A DNA stretch of 64,000 bases from CAIWHR01 sp963779805 (GCA_963779805.1 CAVZZN010000005.1:310001-374000); one strand, 5' to 3'. Counted from the first letter of the stretch, positions 1-9,472 are shown. Notes: a model not told the origin generated them from the letters alone. Numbers and translations: made by a program.

Positions 1-193
1 AGTCGAGGCCGCGCGCGCCCGGGAGCGCGAGATCGAGCAGCACCAGACCGACGTCCGGATCGTCGTCGAGCACGGCCACCGCCTCCATCGGGTCGCCCGC
101 GGCGACGGTGGAGACGCCTTCGGCAAGGCGAGGCAGGAGCTGCGCGAGCGCCTGCACGATGAGTGGATGATCGTCCACGACCAGGATCTTCAC
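1..193 (-). CDS. Response regulator receiver domain, NarL/FixJ type (5' part only)
   Basis: The minus strand opens with a GTG codon preceded by a strong purine-rich ribosome site (GGGGGGAG) and reads VKILVVDDHPLIVQALAQLL. This is the start of a CheY-like receiver with the paired acidic residues DD and the DHPL signature usual in NarL/FixJ regulators. The phospho-acceptor aspartate lies in the LLDLALPG segment near residue 55. The window edge cuts the gene after 64 codons, so the expected LuxR-type DNA-binding domain is not visible. It is divergent from the TRAP transporter operon and could regulate it, but nothing here proves that. A partner kinase would lie outside the window. Confidence 0.85.
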   Translation of the reverse strand, partial: MKILVVDDHPLIVQALAQLLPRLAEGVSTVAAGDPMEAVAVLDDDPDVGLVLLDLALPGARGLD

Positions 194-777
194 GGCTCCC
201 CCCTTCTCCGATTGTTTTGGTAGCGCGCATGGCCATCGCGGACTGCGCGCGCCGGCGCTGCGCAAACATGGTGGGGGAGGGCGTGCAGGCGCGCCAACTG
301 CTACTGCCGACAGGAGCGACCACGAAGACGATGCAGGTGTGCGGCGACGCAAGAAGAGCCGGCCCCGCAGATCACGTCAAGCAGTCCTACGCGAGGCGGA
401 GCTTCCCCGACGAAACGGCTGCACCCCTGTTGACTGGGATATGGGTGACATATATTCTGCCGACTACAAGTGGTTGCGCGGGATGCCGACCCGGGACACC
501 GGATCACGGTGCCGCCGGCCACACCAGAAGGAGGCTACGTGCTCGGTGCTCTTCTTGGTTGCGCGGACCTGAGGTGCGCGAGCAGCGGTCCGCAGCGGCC
601 GCCGAGCAGATCCGATCGCCTCCACTGCATCCCACGACGAGCCTTCGCACGCTGACGCGCGTGCGCACGGGGTTCGCGCACAGCATCGCTTCGCTGCTTA
701 TCGAATCGCCCCACGAATACGAGCGGCTTTCCGCTCCGCCAATCGGAGCAATTCGCGGTGAACATGGAGGAGGAGAT
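194..777. other. Long intergenic region between the response regulator and dctP
   Basis: About 580 bases separate the divergent regulator from the TRAP operon. Apart from the promoter-like pair at 430-458 and a GGAGGAG ribosome site just before dctP, I see no gene, tRNA or clear hairpin here. The open frame that runs through it in phase with dctP has no recognisable protein sequence before the signal peptide. The space is large enough for regulator sites or a long leader. Confidence 0.5.
430..458 (+). promoter_or_regulatory. Candidate sigma-70 promoter of the TRAP/catabolic operon
   Basis: A TTGACT -35 element at 430-435 is followed by TATATT (451-456, 15 bp spacing) or TATTCT (453-458, 17 bp spacing). 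The stretch is AT-rich in a GC-rich surrounding. It would leave a leader of roughly 310 nt before dctP. This is pattern matching only. Confidence 0.4.
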
Positions 778-1808
778 ATGCAGATGTCCACGAGCAGCGA
801 GATCGTGCAGTCGGGGCGGAGCCGTGCTCTTGCGAGGAGCTTGGCGGCGCTGGCCGTCCTGGTAGCAGGTCTCATCATTGGCGGGCCCGCGCCGGCGCAA
901 GAAATTCGCCTTCGATTCGCGCACTCACTCTCGACGAACGAGCCGTTTCACGAGGCGGCCGAATATTTCGCCGCAAATGTCGAGAAGCGCACCAACGGCC
1001 GCGTCCAGATCAAGGTATTCCCGGGAGAACAGCTCGGCAGCCTCAAGGACACGATGGAGATGGTTCGCAAGGGTTCTAACGTGATGGTCAGCACGGATTC
1101 GGGGTACCTTGCCGACTTCGTCCCGGACTTTGGCATTCTCAACGGACCTTACCTGCTGCGGCAGCCGCAGGATTTTAAGAAGTTGCTTGCGTCGGACTGG
1201 TATGCCGAGATCACGCGCAAGGCCCACGACGCGGGGTTCCAGGTGCTCGCATTCAACTGGTATTTCGGCGCCAGGCAAATCCTCGGCAATCGGCCGGTGC
1301 GCAACCTCAACGACATGAAGGGACTGTCGATCCGCGTGCCGCCCGTTCCGATGTTCATCGAGACTTTCAAGGCTCTCGGCGCGCGCGGGATCACTTTGCA
1401 GTGGTCCGAGGTCTATAGCGGATTACAGCAGAAAGTCGTCGACGCAGTGGAGGCGCCATTGCCGACGCTGTACGGTTCGAAGCTCTACGAGTCCGCGAAG
1501 GTCATATCGATGACATCGCACTTCGTGGCGTATCTCGGCGTGTCGATGAACGCGCAGGTCTTCGACAATCTGCCAAGGACGTTCAAAAGGTGCTGCTCGA
1601 GGAGGCAGTAAAGGCCGGCGACTACATGGCCCAGCTCACCGAGAAGCGACAAGATGCCGTCATCAAGGATTTCGAAGCTAAGGGCGTCAAATTCGTGCGG
1701 GACGTCGACGTGAGCTCCTTCCAGAAGGCAACCGAGCCCGTGTATGCAGCGTTCCCGAAGTGGACGCCGGGCCTGCATGCTCGCGTGCTGAAGATCCTCA
1801 ATCAGTAG
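778..1808 (+). CDS. dctP: TRAP transporter substrate-binding protein DctP (frameshifted)
   Basis: Periplasmic solute receptor of a tripartite ATP-independent transporter, which usually binds organic acids and hands them to the DctQM membrane proteins. From ATG 778, behind GGAGGAG, the protein starts with a Sec signal (hydrophobic stretch, then PAPAQ) and continues with the DctP fold: IRLRFAHSLSTNEPFHEAA, the RVQIKVFPGEQLGS motif and the conserved arginine region LSIRVPPVP. The frame is lost near 1575-1590 at NLP/K and resumes as DVQKVLLEEA through to TAG at 1808. One missing A in a short A run (CCAAGG instead of CCAAAGG) explains it. Full length would be about 343 residues, normal for DctP. 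dctQ and dctM follow directly. The substrate cannot be told from sequence. Confidence 0.88.
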
Positions 1809-1842
1809 ACGTCGATTACAGTCGTATCGGGGCAACCACCCG

Positions 1843-2364
1843 ATGGCGAGCAACCTCGAGTATGCTGAAGGGCAACGTCACACACGCGCTGCCCCGCTCG
1901 GCTGGGTGCTCGCGAACTCCGAAGAAGTCATCGCTGGCGCCGCCCTCGTCGTGGTGGTCGCCGCGGTTAGCTGGGGAGTTTTCACCCGCTATCTCACGCA
2001 ACAGCCCGCCACGTGGACGTCGGAAGTGGCGGCGATCGCCTTTGCCTGGACCGTGTTCATCGGCGCGAGCGCGGCCTTCAAGCACGGCGGCCACGTCAGC
2101 ATCGATATGCTGGTGATGTTCCTTCCGGACAGGCTGCGAGCGACGCTCGCGCTGGCGATGGATGTCGTCGCGGTCGTCTTCTGCGTGGCCGTCGCGGTGC
2201 TCGCGATGAAGTACTCCATATCGAACTGGGACAATCCAACGTCGGTTCTGCGACTGCCCGTATCCACGTCGTACCTGCCGGTCAGCATTGGCTTCGGCCT
2301 GATGGCGATACGTCAGGCTCAGGCGACCGCGATGCGGTGTCGGCACGCGGCTGGGAAGACCTAA
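1843..2364 (+). CDS. dctQ: TRAP transporter small permease DctQ
   Basis: A protein of 173 residues with four hydrophobic segments: about 29-48, 57-75, 96-118 and 137-155. The WTSEVAAIAFAWTVFIGAS stretch and the following HVSIDML are typical of the small TRAP membrane subunit. It pairs with DctM in the inner membrane. The ATG start lies 34 bp after dctP, and the stop is 4 bp before dctM, so the three are surely one transcript. No break is seen. Confidence 0.88.
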   Translation: MASNLEYAEGQRHTRAAPLGWVLANSEEVIAGAALVVVVAAVSWGVFTRYLTQQPATWTSEVAAIAFAWTVFIGASAAFKHGGHVSIDMLVMFLPDRLRATLALAMDVVAVVFCVAVAVLAMKYSISNWDNPTSVLRLPVSTSYLPVSIGFGLMAIRQAQATAMRCRHAAGKT

Positions 2365-2368
2365 CCGA

Positions 2369-3658
2369 ATGCAGTACTTGCCCATCCTGGTGATGTTCGG
2401 ACTCTTTGCGGCGAACATGCCGGTCGCGTTTGGAATGGGCATCGCGGCGCTTTCGTATTTTCTGTTCGCGCCGGACTTGCCGATCGGTACTTACATCCAG
2501 CGGCTCGTGAGCGTGACCGGATCCTTTCCGCTTCTGGCTGTGCCGCTCTACATCCTCGCCGGCAGCATCATGAACTACGCTGGCATCACACGGCGGCTGA
2601 TGACGCTGGCGGATGCTCTGGTCGGGCATATGGTAGGGGGCCTCGCCCAAGTGAACATCCTGCTCGCTACCATGATGGGCGGACTGTCTGCGTCGGCGCT
2701 TGCGGATGCGGCGATGCAGGCGAAGATGCTCGGCCCGGAAATGATCAAGCGAGGCTTCTCCGCTGGATTTGCTGCCGCCGTCATTGCATGCGCCGCGGTG
2801 ATCACGCCGATCATACCGCCCGGCATCGGGTTGATCATCTATGGCTACCTGGCCGACGCGTCCGTCGGCCGTCTGTTCATCGGCGGGATTGTCCCAGGCC
2901 TCCTGCTGTGCATCGCGCTGATGACCGCAACGTACGTGATCTCCAAGAAGCGCAACTACCGCCCGCTGCGAACCCGCATTGTCACGTTGGGTGAGCTTGC
3001 CCGTGCCTTGCGCGAAGGCATCTGGGCGCTGTCGATCCCCCTGCTGATCGTGTTCGGTGTGCGTGACGGCGCCTTCACGCCGACCGAAGCGGGCGCCATC
3101 TGTGTGCTCTATGCCGCGTTCATCGGCATCTTCGTCCATCGTGAGATCAAGCTTCGCCATATTCGCGCGATCCTGGTGGAATCCCTCGTCGGGACCAGTA
3201 CCACGATGCTGATCGTCGCTGCCGCTGCCGCGTTCGGCTACTACATGACTTGGGAAGAGATCCCGTCGGAGGTTGCGGGGCATCTGGTCCGTCTTACCAG
3301 TCACCCCGCGGTGTTGCTGCTGCTCGTCAACCTGCTGTTGATCGTGATCGGCATGCTTGTGGAGACGACGTCGGCAATCATACTGCTCACGCCGATTTTG
3401 GTTCCCGCAGCGGTGAAGCTCGGCATCGACCCGGTGCACTTCGGCCTCGTCATCGTAACGAACCTGACAATTGGGGGAGTGACTCCGCCCGTGGGCACGA
3501 TCATGTACGTGAGTTGCTCACTCCTTCGGGTGCCGCTCCATCGGTTTACCATCGAATCCTTGCCGCTGATCGCCGTGATGTTCGCGGTTCTGTTTCTCAT
3601 CACATATTTCCCCCAACTCGTGCTTTTCCTTCCCAACTACATGATGGGCCCAGGATGA
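2369..3658 (+). CDS. dctM: TRAP transporter large permease DctM
   Basis: The large, sodium-coupled membrane subunit of the TRAP transporter: 429 residues, the usual length, with many hydrophobic helices throughout. Family features include PVAFGMGIAALSYF near the N-terminus, the GGLSASALADAAM segment, the PGIGLIIYGYLADASVGRLFIGGIVPG block and the C-terminal TNLTIGGVTPPVGTIMYV motif. The gene is intact. Together with DctP and DctQ it brings in the (unknown) acid used by the enzymes encoded downstream. Confidence 0.93.
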   Translation: MQYLPILVMFGLFAANMPVAFGMGIAALSYFLFAPDLPIGTYIQRLVSVTGSFPLLAVPLYILAGSIMNYAGITRRLMTLADALVGHMVGGLAQVNILLATMMGGLSASALADAAMQAKMLGPEMIKRGFSAGFAAAVIACAAVITPIIPPGIGLIIYGYLADASVGRLFIGGIVPGLLLCIALMTATYVISKKRNYRPLRTRIVTLGELARALREGIWALSIPLLIVFGVRDGAFTPTEAGAICVLYAAFIGIFVHREIKLRHIRAILVESLVGTSTTMLIVAAAAAFGYYMTWEEIPSEVAGHLVRLTSHPAVLLLLVNLLLIVIGMLVETTSAIILLTPILVPAAVKLGIDPVHFGLVIVTNLTIGGVTPPVGTIMYVSCSLLRVPLHRFTIESLPLIAVMFAVLFLITYFPQLVLFLPNYMMGPG

Positions 3659-3668
3659 GGAAGAACCG

Positions 3669-4355
3669 ATGATCGAGCCTCCACCCGTGCTGACTGTCTG
3701 CAAGCGATGGACGCGCCCGGCAAAGCCGCAGATTGCAGCGTTCCGCGGACTTCCGATCAGCGTGATCGCCGACGCGCAACGGGGCCGCGGTGGGCTGGAC
3801 CACCGGATCCAGTCGATCGATCCGGGCGCGTCATTCATCGGGCCGGTGGTAACTGCGTGGTGCGGGGCGGCCGACAATCTTGGCGCGCTCGCCGCGCTGG
3901 AACTGGCTCAAGCTGGCGACGTCATCGTGATCGCTTGTGACGGCTTCGACGGAGTGGGTGTCGTGGGCGATCGCTTCGCCGGCATGGCACGGAACAAGGG
4001 TATCGCCGGGATCGTCGTGGACGGGCTGGTCAGGGACCGCCCCGGCATGCGCGACGCAGGGGTACCTTGCTTCGCGCGCGGTACGAACGCGAGCTCCGCG
4101 TACTCGCTTGGTCCAGGTGAGGCGGGCCTCCCGATCGCGATCGGTGGAACAACAATAGAGGCTGGTGACCTCGCGATCGGAGACAGCGAAGGCGTGGTGA
4201 TCGTGCGCCAATCCGCTATGGCGGAAGTCTTGGTCAGCCTTGAGCAGGTGAAGGCAAATGAGCTCCGGCTCGACCGCGAAGTGACAGCAGGCGCGACCGG
4301 ATTCGAATGGGTTGCCGAGATGATGCGATCGCCGAAGACGAAGTACATTGACTGA
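3669..4355 (+). CDS. RraA / HMG-aldolase family protein
   Basis: A 228-residue protein of the RraA-like fold, which includes 4-hydroxy-4-methyl-2-oxoglutarate and 4-carboxy-4-hydroxy-2-oxoadipate aldolases as well as the RNase E regulator RraA. It shows the family core GIAGIVVDGLVRD (residues about 111-123), where the Arg-Asp pair binds the substrate and metal, and an upstream GDVIVIACDGFDG segment. The gene starts 10 bp after dctM and lies before an SDR, an acyl-CoA ligase and a thiolase. A catabolic lyase or decarboxylase acting on a 2-oxo or 2-hydroxy acid therefore fits better than RNase inhibition. That role is inferred from context; the sequence alone cannot decide it. Confidence 0.8.
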   Translation: MIEPPPVLTVCKRWTRPAKPQIAAFRGLPISVIADAQRGRGGLDHRIQSIDPGASFIGPVVTAWCGAADNLGALAALELAQAGDVIVIACDGFDGVGVVGDRFAGMARNKGIAGIVVDGLVRDRPGMRDAGVPCFARGTNASSAYSLGPGEAGLPIAIGGTTIEAGDLAIGDSEGVVIVRQSAMAEVLVSLEQVKANELRLDREVTAGATGFEWVAEMMRSPKTKYID

Positions 4356-4364
4356 GGAGCAGGC

Positions 4365-5162
4365 ATGGCGGGACGGGTCGCGGGCAAGGTGGCGCTGGTA
4401 TTCGGTGCGGGCTCGGTCGGACCAGGTTGGGGGAACGGCAAGGCGTCTGCCGTCACCTACGCGCGCGAAGGTGCGAGCGTCTTCGCCGTTGACATCGATG
4501 CCCTCGCCGTGGACGAGACACGCGGCATCATTCAGGGCGAGCGTGGCACGTGCGTGTCGCACCGAGCGGATGTCGCAAGCCCAAGTGATGTCGAAGACGC
4601 GGTGCGCACGTGTATAGAGCGCTTTGGCACTGTTGATATCTTGCACAACAATGTCGGCGTGGTGGAACTTGGCGGTCCCGTTGAGATCTCCGCGCAGAAT
4701 TGGGACAGGATGTTTGCCATAAACGTAAGAAGCATGTTCTTGGCATGCAAGCATGCCTTGCCAGTGATGGCGCGGCAGCGGCGCGGCGCGATCATCAACA
4801 TCTCATCGCTGGCTGCGATCCGCTATGCGGGATTTCCGCAGGTCTCGTACGCCGCATCGAAAGGCGCGGTGATTGCGATGACCCAAAATATCGCGCTGCA
4901 ATATGCCTCTCAGGGCATTCGGGCTAATTGCATCCTACCGGGCCTCATGGACACGCCGACTATCGTCAAGCCGCTCCAGGCCGCCTATGGTGGCGACCTC
5001 GCCGAGATGATCGCGAAGCGTAACGCCCAATCGCCCACGGGTCGCATGGGCGACGGGTGGGATGTCGCTCATGCAGCACTTTTTCTCGCATCCGATGAGG
5101 CGAGCTACATCAATGGCGTGGCACTACCCGTAGACGGAGGGCTCGCGGCGCGGTTCGCGTAA
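4365..5162 (+). CDS. SDR family oxidoreductase (classical type)
   Basis: A short-chain dehydrogenase of 265 residues. The nucleotide-binding region is FGAGSVGPGWGNG near residues 13-25 (a widened glycine motif), followed by the HNNVG motif. The catalytic set is present: Ser in NISSLAAI and Tyr-x3-Lys in SYAASKG. The C-terminus ends with the usual YINGVALPVDGG. It starts 9 bp after the RraA-like gene. In this operon it probably oxidises a hydroxy group or reduces a keto group on the imported substrate or its CoA ester. The cofactor and substrate are not evident. Confidence 0.88.
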   Translation: MAGRVAGKVALVFGAGSVGPGWGNGKASAVTYAREGASVFAVDIDALAVDETRGIIQGERGTCVSHRADVASPSDVEDAVRTCIERFGTVDILHNNVGVVELGGPVEISAQNWDRMFAINVRSMFLACKHALPVMARQRRGAIINISSLAAIRYAGFPQVSYAASKGAVIAMTQNIALQYASQGIRANCILPGLMDTPTIVKPLQAAYGGDLAEMIAKRNAQSPTGRMGDGWDVAHAALFLASDEASYINGVALPVDGGLAARFA

Positions 5163-5206
5163 CCTCACGGCCATCGCTCATCATTCTCCTTACAAGGACC
5201 GACGTT

Positions 5207-6752
5207 TTGAATCTCGCTACCCTCATGCGGCGCGCCGGCCGCATATTCGCGGATTATCCCGCGGTCTTCCTCGCGGACCAGGTCATCGCTAGCTACCGCG
5301 AACTCGCGCAGCGCGTGGCCGGGCTCGCGGGTTCCCTGCAGGATCGCTTCCGCCTGGTGGCGGGCGACCGCGTCGGCCTCGCCATGAGTAACACGCCTGA
5401 ATATGTGGAGGTGCTGTTCGCGTGTTGGCACGCCGGGCTGATCGCGGTGCCCATAAATCCACGGCTGCACCCCAAGGAACTCTCGTTCATTCTCGACAAT
5501 TCGGGCGCACGCTTGTGTTTCGTGACCGAAGACCTCGCAGAGAATCTATCTCGAGTATTAGCCGATGTGCCTGGACTCGAGCATCTCATTGCTGTCGGCG
5601 ATGCTGAGTACGCGAAGCTCGTTTCCGGCGCACCGGTCGAGATGGTCGAACGAGGCGCGACGGATGGCGCATGGCTGTTCTACACGAGTGGCACCACAGG
5701 CCGGCCGAAAGGGGCCGAGTTGAGCCATCGCAATATCCTCGCGATGACGGGCGGCTATTTCATCGACTTCGAGCCAGTCGCCGCGGGGGACCGCGTTCTT
5801 CACATCGGGCCGATGTGCCACGGTTCGGGGTTTTATATCCTTCCGCACGTCGCCGGAGGAGCAGCCCAAGTCGTTCCGGCCGAGGGGTTCAACCCGGCCG
5901 AAGTTTTCGCACTCATCGAGCATCACCCGGCCGTCAGCTTCTTCGCCGCACCGACCATAGTGAACCGGCTTGCCGCGAGCCCCGATGCCCGCCGCGCTGA
6001 CGTAAGCCGGATGCGCACGGTCATTTACGGCGGCGCGCCGATGTACAAGGAGGACCTGAAGCGCGCGTTGGTTCTTTTCGGACCGAAACTCGCCCAGGTG
6101 TACGGTCAGGGTGAATCCCCGATGGCGATCTCAGTCCTCTCTCGCGCCTTCCATGCGGATCGGAACGGCGCGCGTTACGAGGAGCGGCTCAATTCGGTCG
6201 GCGTGGCGCAAAGCATCGTTGAAGTGCGCATCGTCGATGAGAACGACCAGCGCGCTTGCGCCTGGCGAACTAGGTGAAGTCGTTGTCCGCGGCGACACCG
6301 TCATGACGGGGTATTGGAACAACCCTGCCGCCACTGGCGCGGCCCTGCGAGGGGGGTGGCTGCACACCGGCGACATCGGACTCATGGACGAGGACGGCTA
6401 TATATGGCTGAAGGATCGCAGCAAAGACGTGATCATCAGCGGAGGCGCGAATATCTACCCGCGGGAGGTCGAGGAGATATTACTGCGGCATCCGGCGGTA
6501 GCGGAAGTTTCGGTCATCGGCGAGCGCGATCCGGAATGGGGAGAGTCAGTCGTTGCGTTCGTTGCATGTACGCCCGGGCGGGTGGTCTCGGCTTCCGAAC
6601 TGGATTCGCTGTGCATCGATAACATAGCGCGCTACAAGCGGCCGAAGAAGTACCGCTTTCTTGACTCTCTGCCCAAGAGCCACATAGGCAAGATCTTGAA
6701 AACTGAACTGCGCAGAATGCTCGCTGACGAACGTCATGTATCGGATCCATAA
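5207..6752 (+). CDS. Acyl-CoA ligase / AMP-dependent synthetase (frameshifted)
   Basis: An ATP-dependent carboxylic acid:CoA ligase of the ANL superfamily. The likely start is TTG 5207, because no ATG precedes the conserved N-terminal part. The P-loop-like motif YTSGTTGRPKGAELSHRN is at about residues 162-180. The frame is lost near 6253 (ENDQ) and resumes as ALAPGELGEVVVRGDTVMTG, with the hinge GDIGLMDEDGYIWLKDRSKDVI and the GGANIYPREVEE motif. The C-terminal lysine motif is GKILKTELR. One extra base in a CGCGC run explains the shift; total length is then about 514 residues, normal for the family. It probably activates the acid taken up by the TRAP system so that the downstream thiolase can act on its CoA ester. 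Confidence 0.85.
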
Positions 6753-6832
6753 GATCGCGTGCTGGACGGCAGCAACGGTTCGATGACGGCACCGTTAGAC
6801 GGCAGTGCGCATCGCACACAGGAGGAAAGCTC

Positions 6833-8002
6833 ATGACAGCGTGCATAGTTGGCTGGGCGCACACGAAGTTCGGAAGGCTCAACGACGAAGACGTCGAAAG
6901 CCTCATCGCACAGGTCGCGGCTGGCGCGATCGCGCATGCTCGCTTAGAGCCGAAGGACGTTGATGCTGTTGTGGTCGGACAGTTCAACGGGGGTTTCAGC
7001 CGTCAAGAATTTTCAGCCTCGTTGACGTTTCAGCAATTGCCCGAGCTTCGCTTCAAGCCGGCTACGCGCGTCGAGAATGCATGTGCAACGGGGTCAGCGG
7101 CTGTGTTCGCCGGCCTCGATGCGATTGCGGCGCGACGGGCTCGCGTCGTTCTGGTCGTCGGCGTGGAGAAGATGACGGAACTCAGCGGACCCGATGTCGG
7201 CAACACGCTGATCAAAGCCGCCTATGTGAAGGAGGAGGGTAGTATCACCGACGGGTTCGCGGGCGTCTTCAATCGTATTACGCAGGAATACTTCGAGCGT
7301 TATGGAGATCAGTCCGATGCGCTCGCGCGAATCGCCGCGAAGAATCACAAGAATGGGGCTTCGAATCCACTTGCGCAGATTCGGAAGGATCTGGGGTTTG
7401 AATTCTGTCGCACGGTGTCGGAAAGCAATCCTGTGGTATCAGGCGTATTGCGACGCACCGACTGCTCTATGGTGTCGGACGGCGCTGCGGCGGTCGTACT
7501 TGCCGACGTCGAGACCGCCTTGTCGCTCGATCGCGCAGTCGTGTTCCGCGCGAGAGAGCAGGTCAATGATTTTCTCCCGATGTCGAGACGGGATGTGGTC
7601 GCGTTTGAGGGACCGGCACAGGCCTGGAGCCGTGCTCTTGCAGCAGCAAAAATCGCTCTCCGCGACCTCCACCTTGTCGAGACGCACGACTGTTTCACGA
7701 CCGCGGAACTGCTCGAGTACGAGGCCATGGGCCTGACGCCAAAAGGGCACGGCGCTCGAGCGATCAACGAAGGTTGGACCGACAAGGATGGCGTGCTTCC
7801 GATCAATCCGTCGGGAGGTCTCAAGGCCAAAGGCCACCCCATTGGCGCCACCGGTGTCTCGATGCACGTTCTCGCCGCCATGCAGGTAAGCGGCGAAGCA
7901 CCAGGAGACATGCAGATTCGGGATGCCACGCGTGCGGGCGTGTTCAACATGGGTGGCACCGCAGTAGCCAATTACGTCAGCATCCTCGAACGCCTGCGGT
8001 AA
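6833..8002 (+). CDS. SCP-x-type thiolase (acetyl-CoA acetyltransferase family)
   Basis: A 389-residue thiolase-like enzyme. The nucleophilic cysteine is Cys84 in ENACATGSAA. The SCP-x-type histidine motif VETHDCFTTAE and the C-terminal GGLKAKGHPIGATG histidine loop are both present. The second cysteine motif of classical thiolases (CxG) is replaced by FNMGGTA, as in the SCP2/SCP-x branch that cleaves branched or bulky 3-oxoacyl-CoA. The start ATG at 6833 has a perfect AGGAGG site 9 bp upstream. It is the last gene of the operon, 80 bp after the acyl-CoA ligase. Likely role: thiolytic release of acetyl- or propionyl-CoA from the activated substrate. Confidence 0.85.
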   Translation: MTACIVGWAHTKFGRLNDEDVESLIAQVAAGAIAHARLEPKDVDAVVVGQFNGGFSRQEFSASLTFQQLPELRFKPATRVENACATGSAAVFAGLDAIAARRARVVLVVGVEKMTELSGPDVGNTLIKAAYVKEEGSITDGFAGVFNRITQEYFERYGDQSDALARIAAKNHKNGASNPLAQIRKDLGFEFCRTVSESNPVVSGVLRRTDCSMVSDGAAAVVLADVETALSLDRAVVFRAREQVNDFLPMSRRDVVAFEGPAQAWSRALAAAKIALRDLHLVETHDCFTTAELLEYEAMGLTPKGHGARAINEGWTDKDGVLPINPSGGLKAKGHPIGATGVSMHVLAAMQVSGEAPGDMQIRDATRAGVFNMGGTAVANYVSILERLR

Positions 8003-8167
8003 CTGCCGCAGGGAACTGGATCGCGCTTCTGTATGTGCGGAACACCGCGCCGCCTCGTGCGCGCCCTCCGCACGCGTGTCGTCATCTCCACGCGTTGTTG
8101 CGGTCGGGCGGGCGCCCTCCGCGGCGACGCGCCCTTCGGGCCTGGCCTTCGGCCGCCGCCTCGTGCG

Positions 8168-9400
8168 CTACTCGTGCCGCAACGCCTCGATGGGCACCAG
8201 CCGCGATGCCGTGCGCGCGGGATAGAACCCGAAGAACACGCCCACCGCGCCCGCGAATCCCACCGCGAGCAGCACCGCCGTCACGCTCATCTCCGTGCGC
8301 CAGCCGGCGAAGCGACCGACGGCGTACGATCCGACGCCGCCGATCACGATGCCGATGGCGCCGCCGATGAGGGCGAGCGTCACGGCCTCGACGAGGAACT
8401 GCGTGAGGATGTCGCGCGAGCGCGCGCCCACCGCCATGCGCAGGCCGATCTCCCGCGTGCGCTCGGTGACCGACACCAGCATGATGTTCATGATGCCGAT
8501 GCCGCCCACGAGCAGCGACACCGACGCGATCGCCGCGAGCAGGTACGCGAGGATGCGCGACGACGCTTCCTGGGCCGCGAGCACTTCCGACAGGTTGCGG
8601 ATGAAGAAGTCGTCTTCCTGCGACGGCTGCAGGCGATGCCGCTGGCGCAGCAGATCGCGCATCTCCTGCTCGACCGCCGTCATGTCGTGGCCGTCGCGCA
8701 CCCGCACCGAGATGCTCTGCACGTTGCGGCTCTTCACCTGGGTGCCGCCGAGCACGCGCTTGCGGGCGGTCGCGATCGGGATGAGCACGACGTCGTCCTG
8801 GTCCTGCCCGATCATGCTCTGGCCCTTGCGCTCGAGCACGCCGATCACCTGGTGCGGGACGCGCCGGATGCGCACCGTCTCGCCGACGGGATCCGCATCG
8901 CCGAAGAGGCTCCTCGCGACGGTCTGCCCGAGCAGCACCACCTTCGCCGCGCTGTCGACCTCCGACGGCTGGATCGCGCGCCCCGATGCGATCTCCCATT
9001 GTCGCGCCTCGAGATACTCGGGCGACACGCCGATCACCGCCGTCGCCCAATTGGTGTTGCCGAACACGACCTGGCCGCTGCCGCGCAGCTGCGGCGCAGC
9101 GGCCTGGATCGACGGGATCTCGCGCTGCAGCGCGTAGGCGTCGTCCTCGGTGATCGTCTGCTGCGAGCCCGAGCCCATGCGCACGCCGCCGCTCGTGAAG
9201 TTGCCCGACAGGATGATGATCAGGTTCGAGCCGAGGCTCCTGATCTGGTCCTCGACCCGCGCCTGCGCGCCGGCGCCGACGGCGACCATCGTGATCACCG
9301 CGCCCACGCCGATGATGATGCCCAGCATCGTCAGCGCCGAGCGCAGCTTGTTCACCCGCAATGCGGCGAGCGCGATCCTCAGCGTGGCGAGGAAATTCAT
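8168..9400 (-). CDS. macB: MacB-type ABC transporter permease
   Basis: A 410-residue integral membrane protein of the MacB/FtsX family. There is a first membrane helix with LRSALTMLGIIIGVGAVITM at residues 18-37, a large periplasmic domain (about 50-270), then three C-terminal helices including the VGGIGIMNIMLVSVTERTRE motif. It ends with ARTASRLVPIEALRHE, the normal MacB C-terminus. The ATPase is encoded by the separate gene just upstream instead of being fused to the permease as in E. coli MacB. With the adaptor at 10285-11904 it forms a tripartite exporter for peptides, lipids or antibiotics. It converges on the plus-strand thiolase; the gap between them (8003-8167) is GC-rich with short inverted repeats but no gene. 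Confidence 0.9.
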   Translation of the reverse strand: MNFLATLRIALAALRVNKLRSALTMLGIIIGVGAVITMVAVGAGAQARVEDQIRSLGSNLIIILSGNFTSGGVRMGSGSQQTITEDDAYALQREIPSIQAAAPQLRGSGQVVFGNTNWATAVIGVSPEYLEARQWEIASGRAIQPSEVDSAAKVVLLGQTVARSLFGDADPVGETVRIRRVPHQVIGVLERKGQSMIGQDQDDVVLIPIATARKRVLGGTQVKSRNVQSISVRVRDGHDMTAVEQEMRDLLRQRHRLQPSQEDDFFIRNLSEVLAAQEASSRILAYLLAAIASVSLLVGGIGIMNIMLVSVTERTREIGLRMAVGARSRDILTQFLVEAVTLALIGGAIGIVIGGVGSYAVGRFAGWRTEMSVTAVLLAVGFAGAVGVFFGFYPARTASRLVPIEALRHE

Positions 9401-9472
9401 GCCGCGAGCGCGAATGACGGGATGAAACGCGAGGTCATGCGACGAGAGATCCGTGCGACGGGATGCGCGCGC

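Noticed and set aside
163..777. N-terminal extension of about 205 codons on dctP
   Set aside because: The real protein has a clear signal peptide from ATG 778 with a good ribosome site. The upstream part has no family similarity and crosses the promoter region.
8003..8167. A gene or small RNA between the thiolase and macB
   Set aside because: Only GC-rich short inverted repeats and a 14-bp repeated GCCGCCTCGTGCGC are seen; no start, no structured RNA that I recognise.
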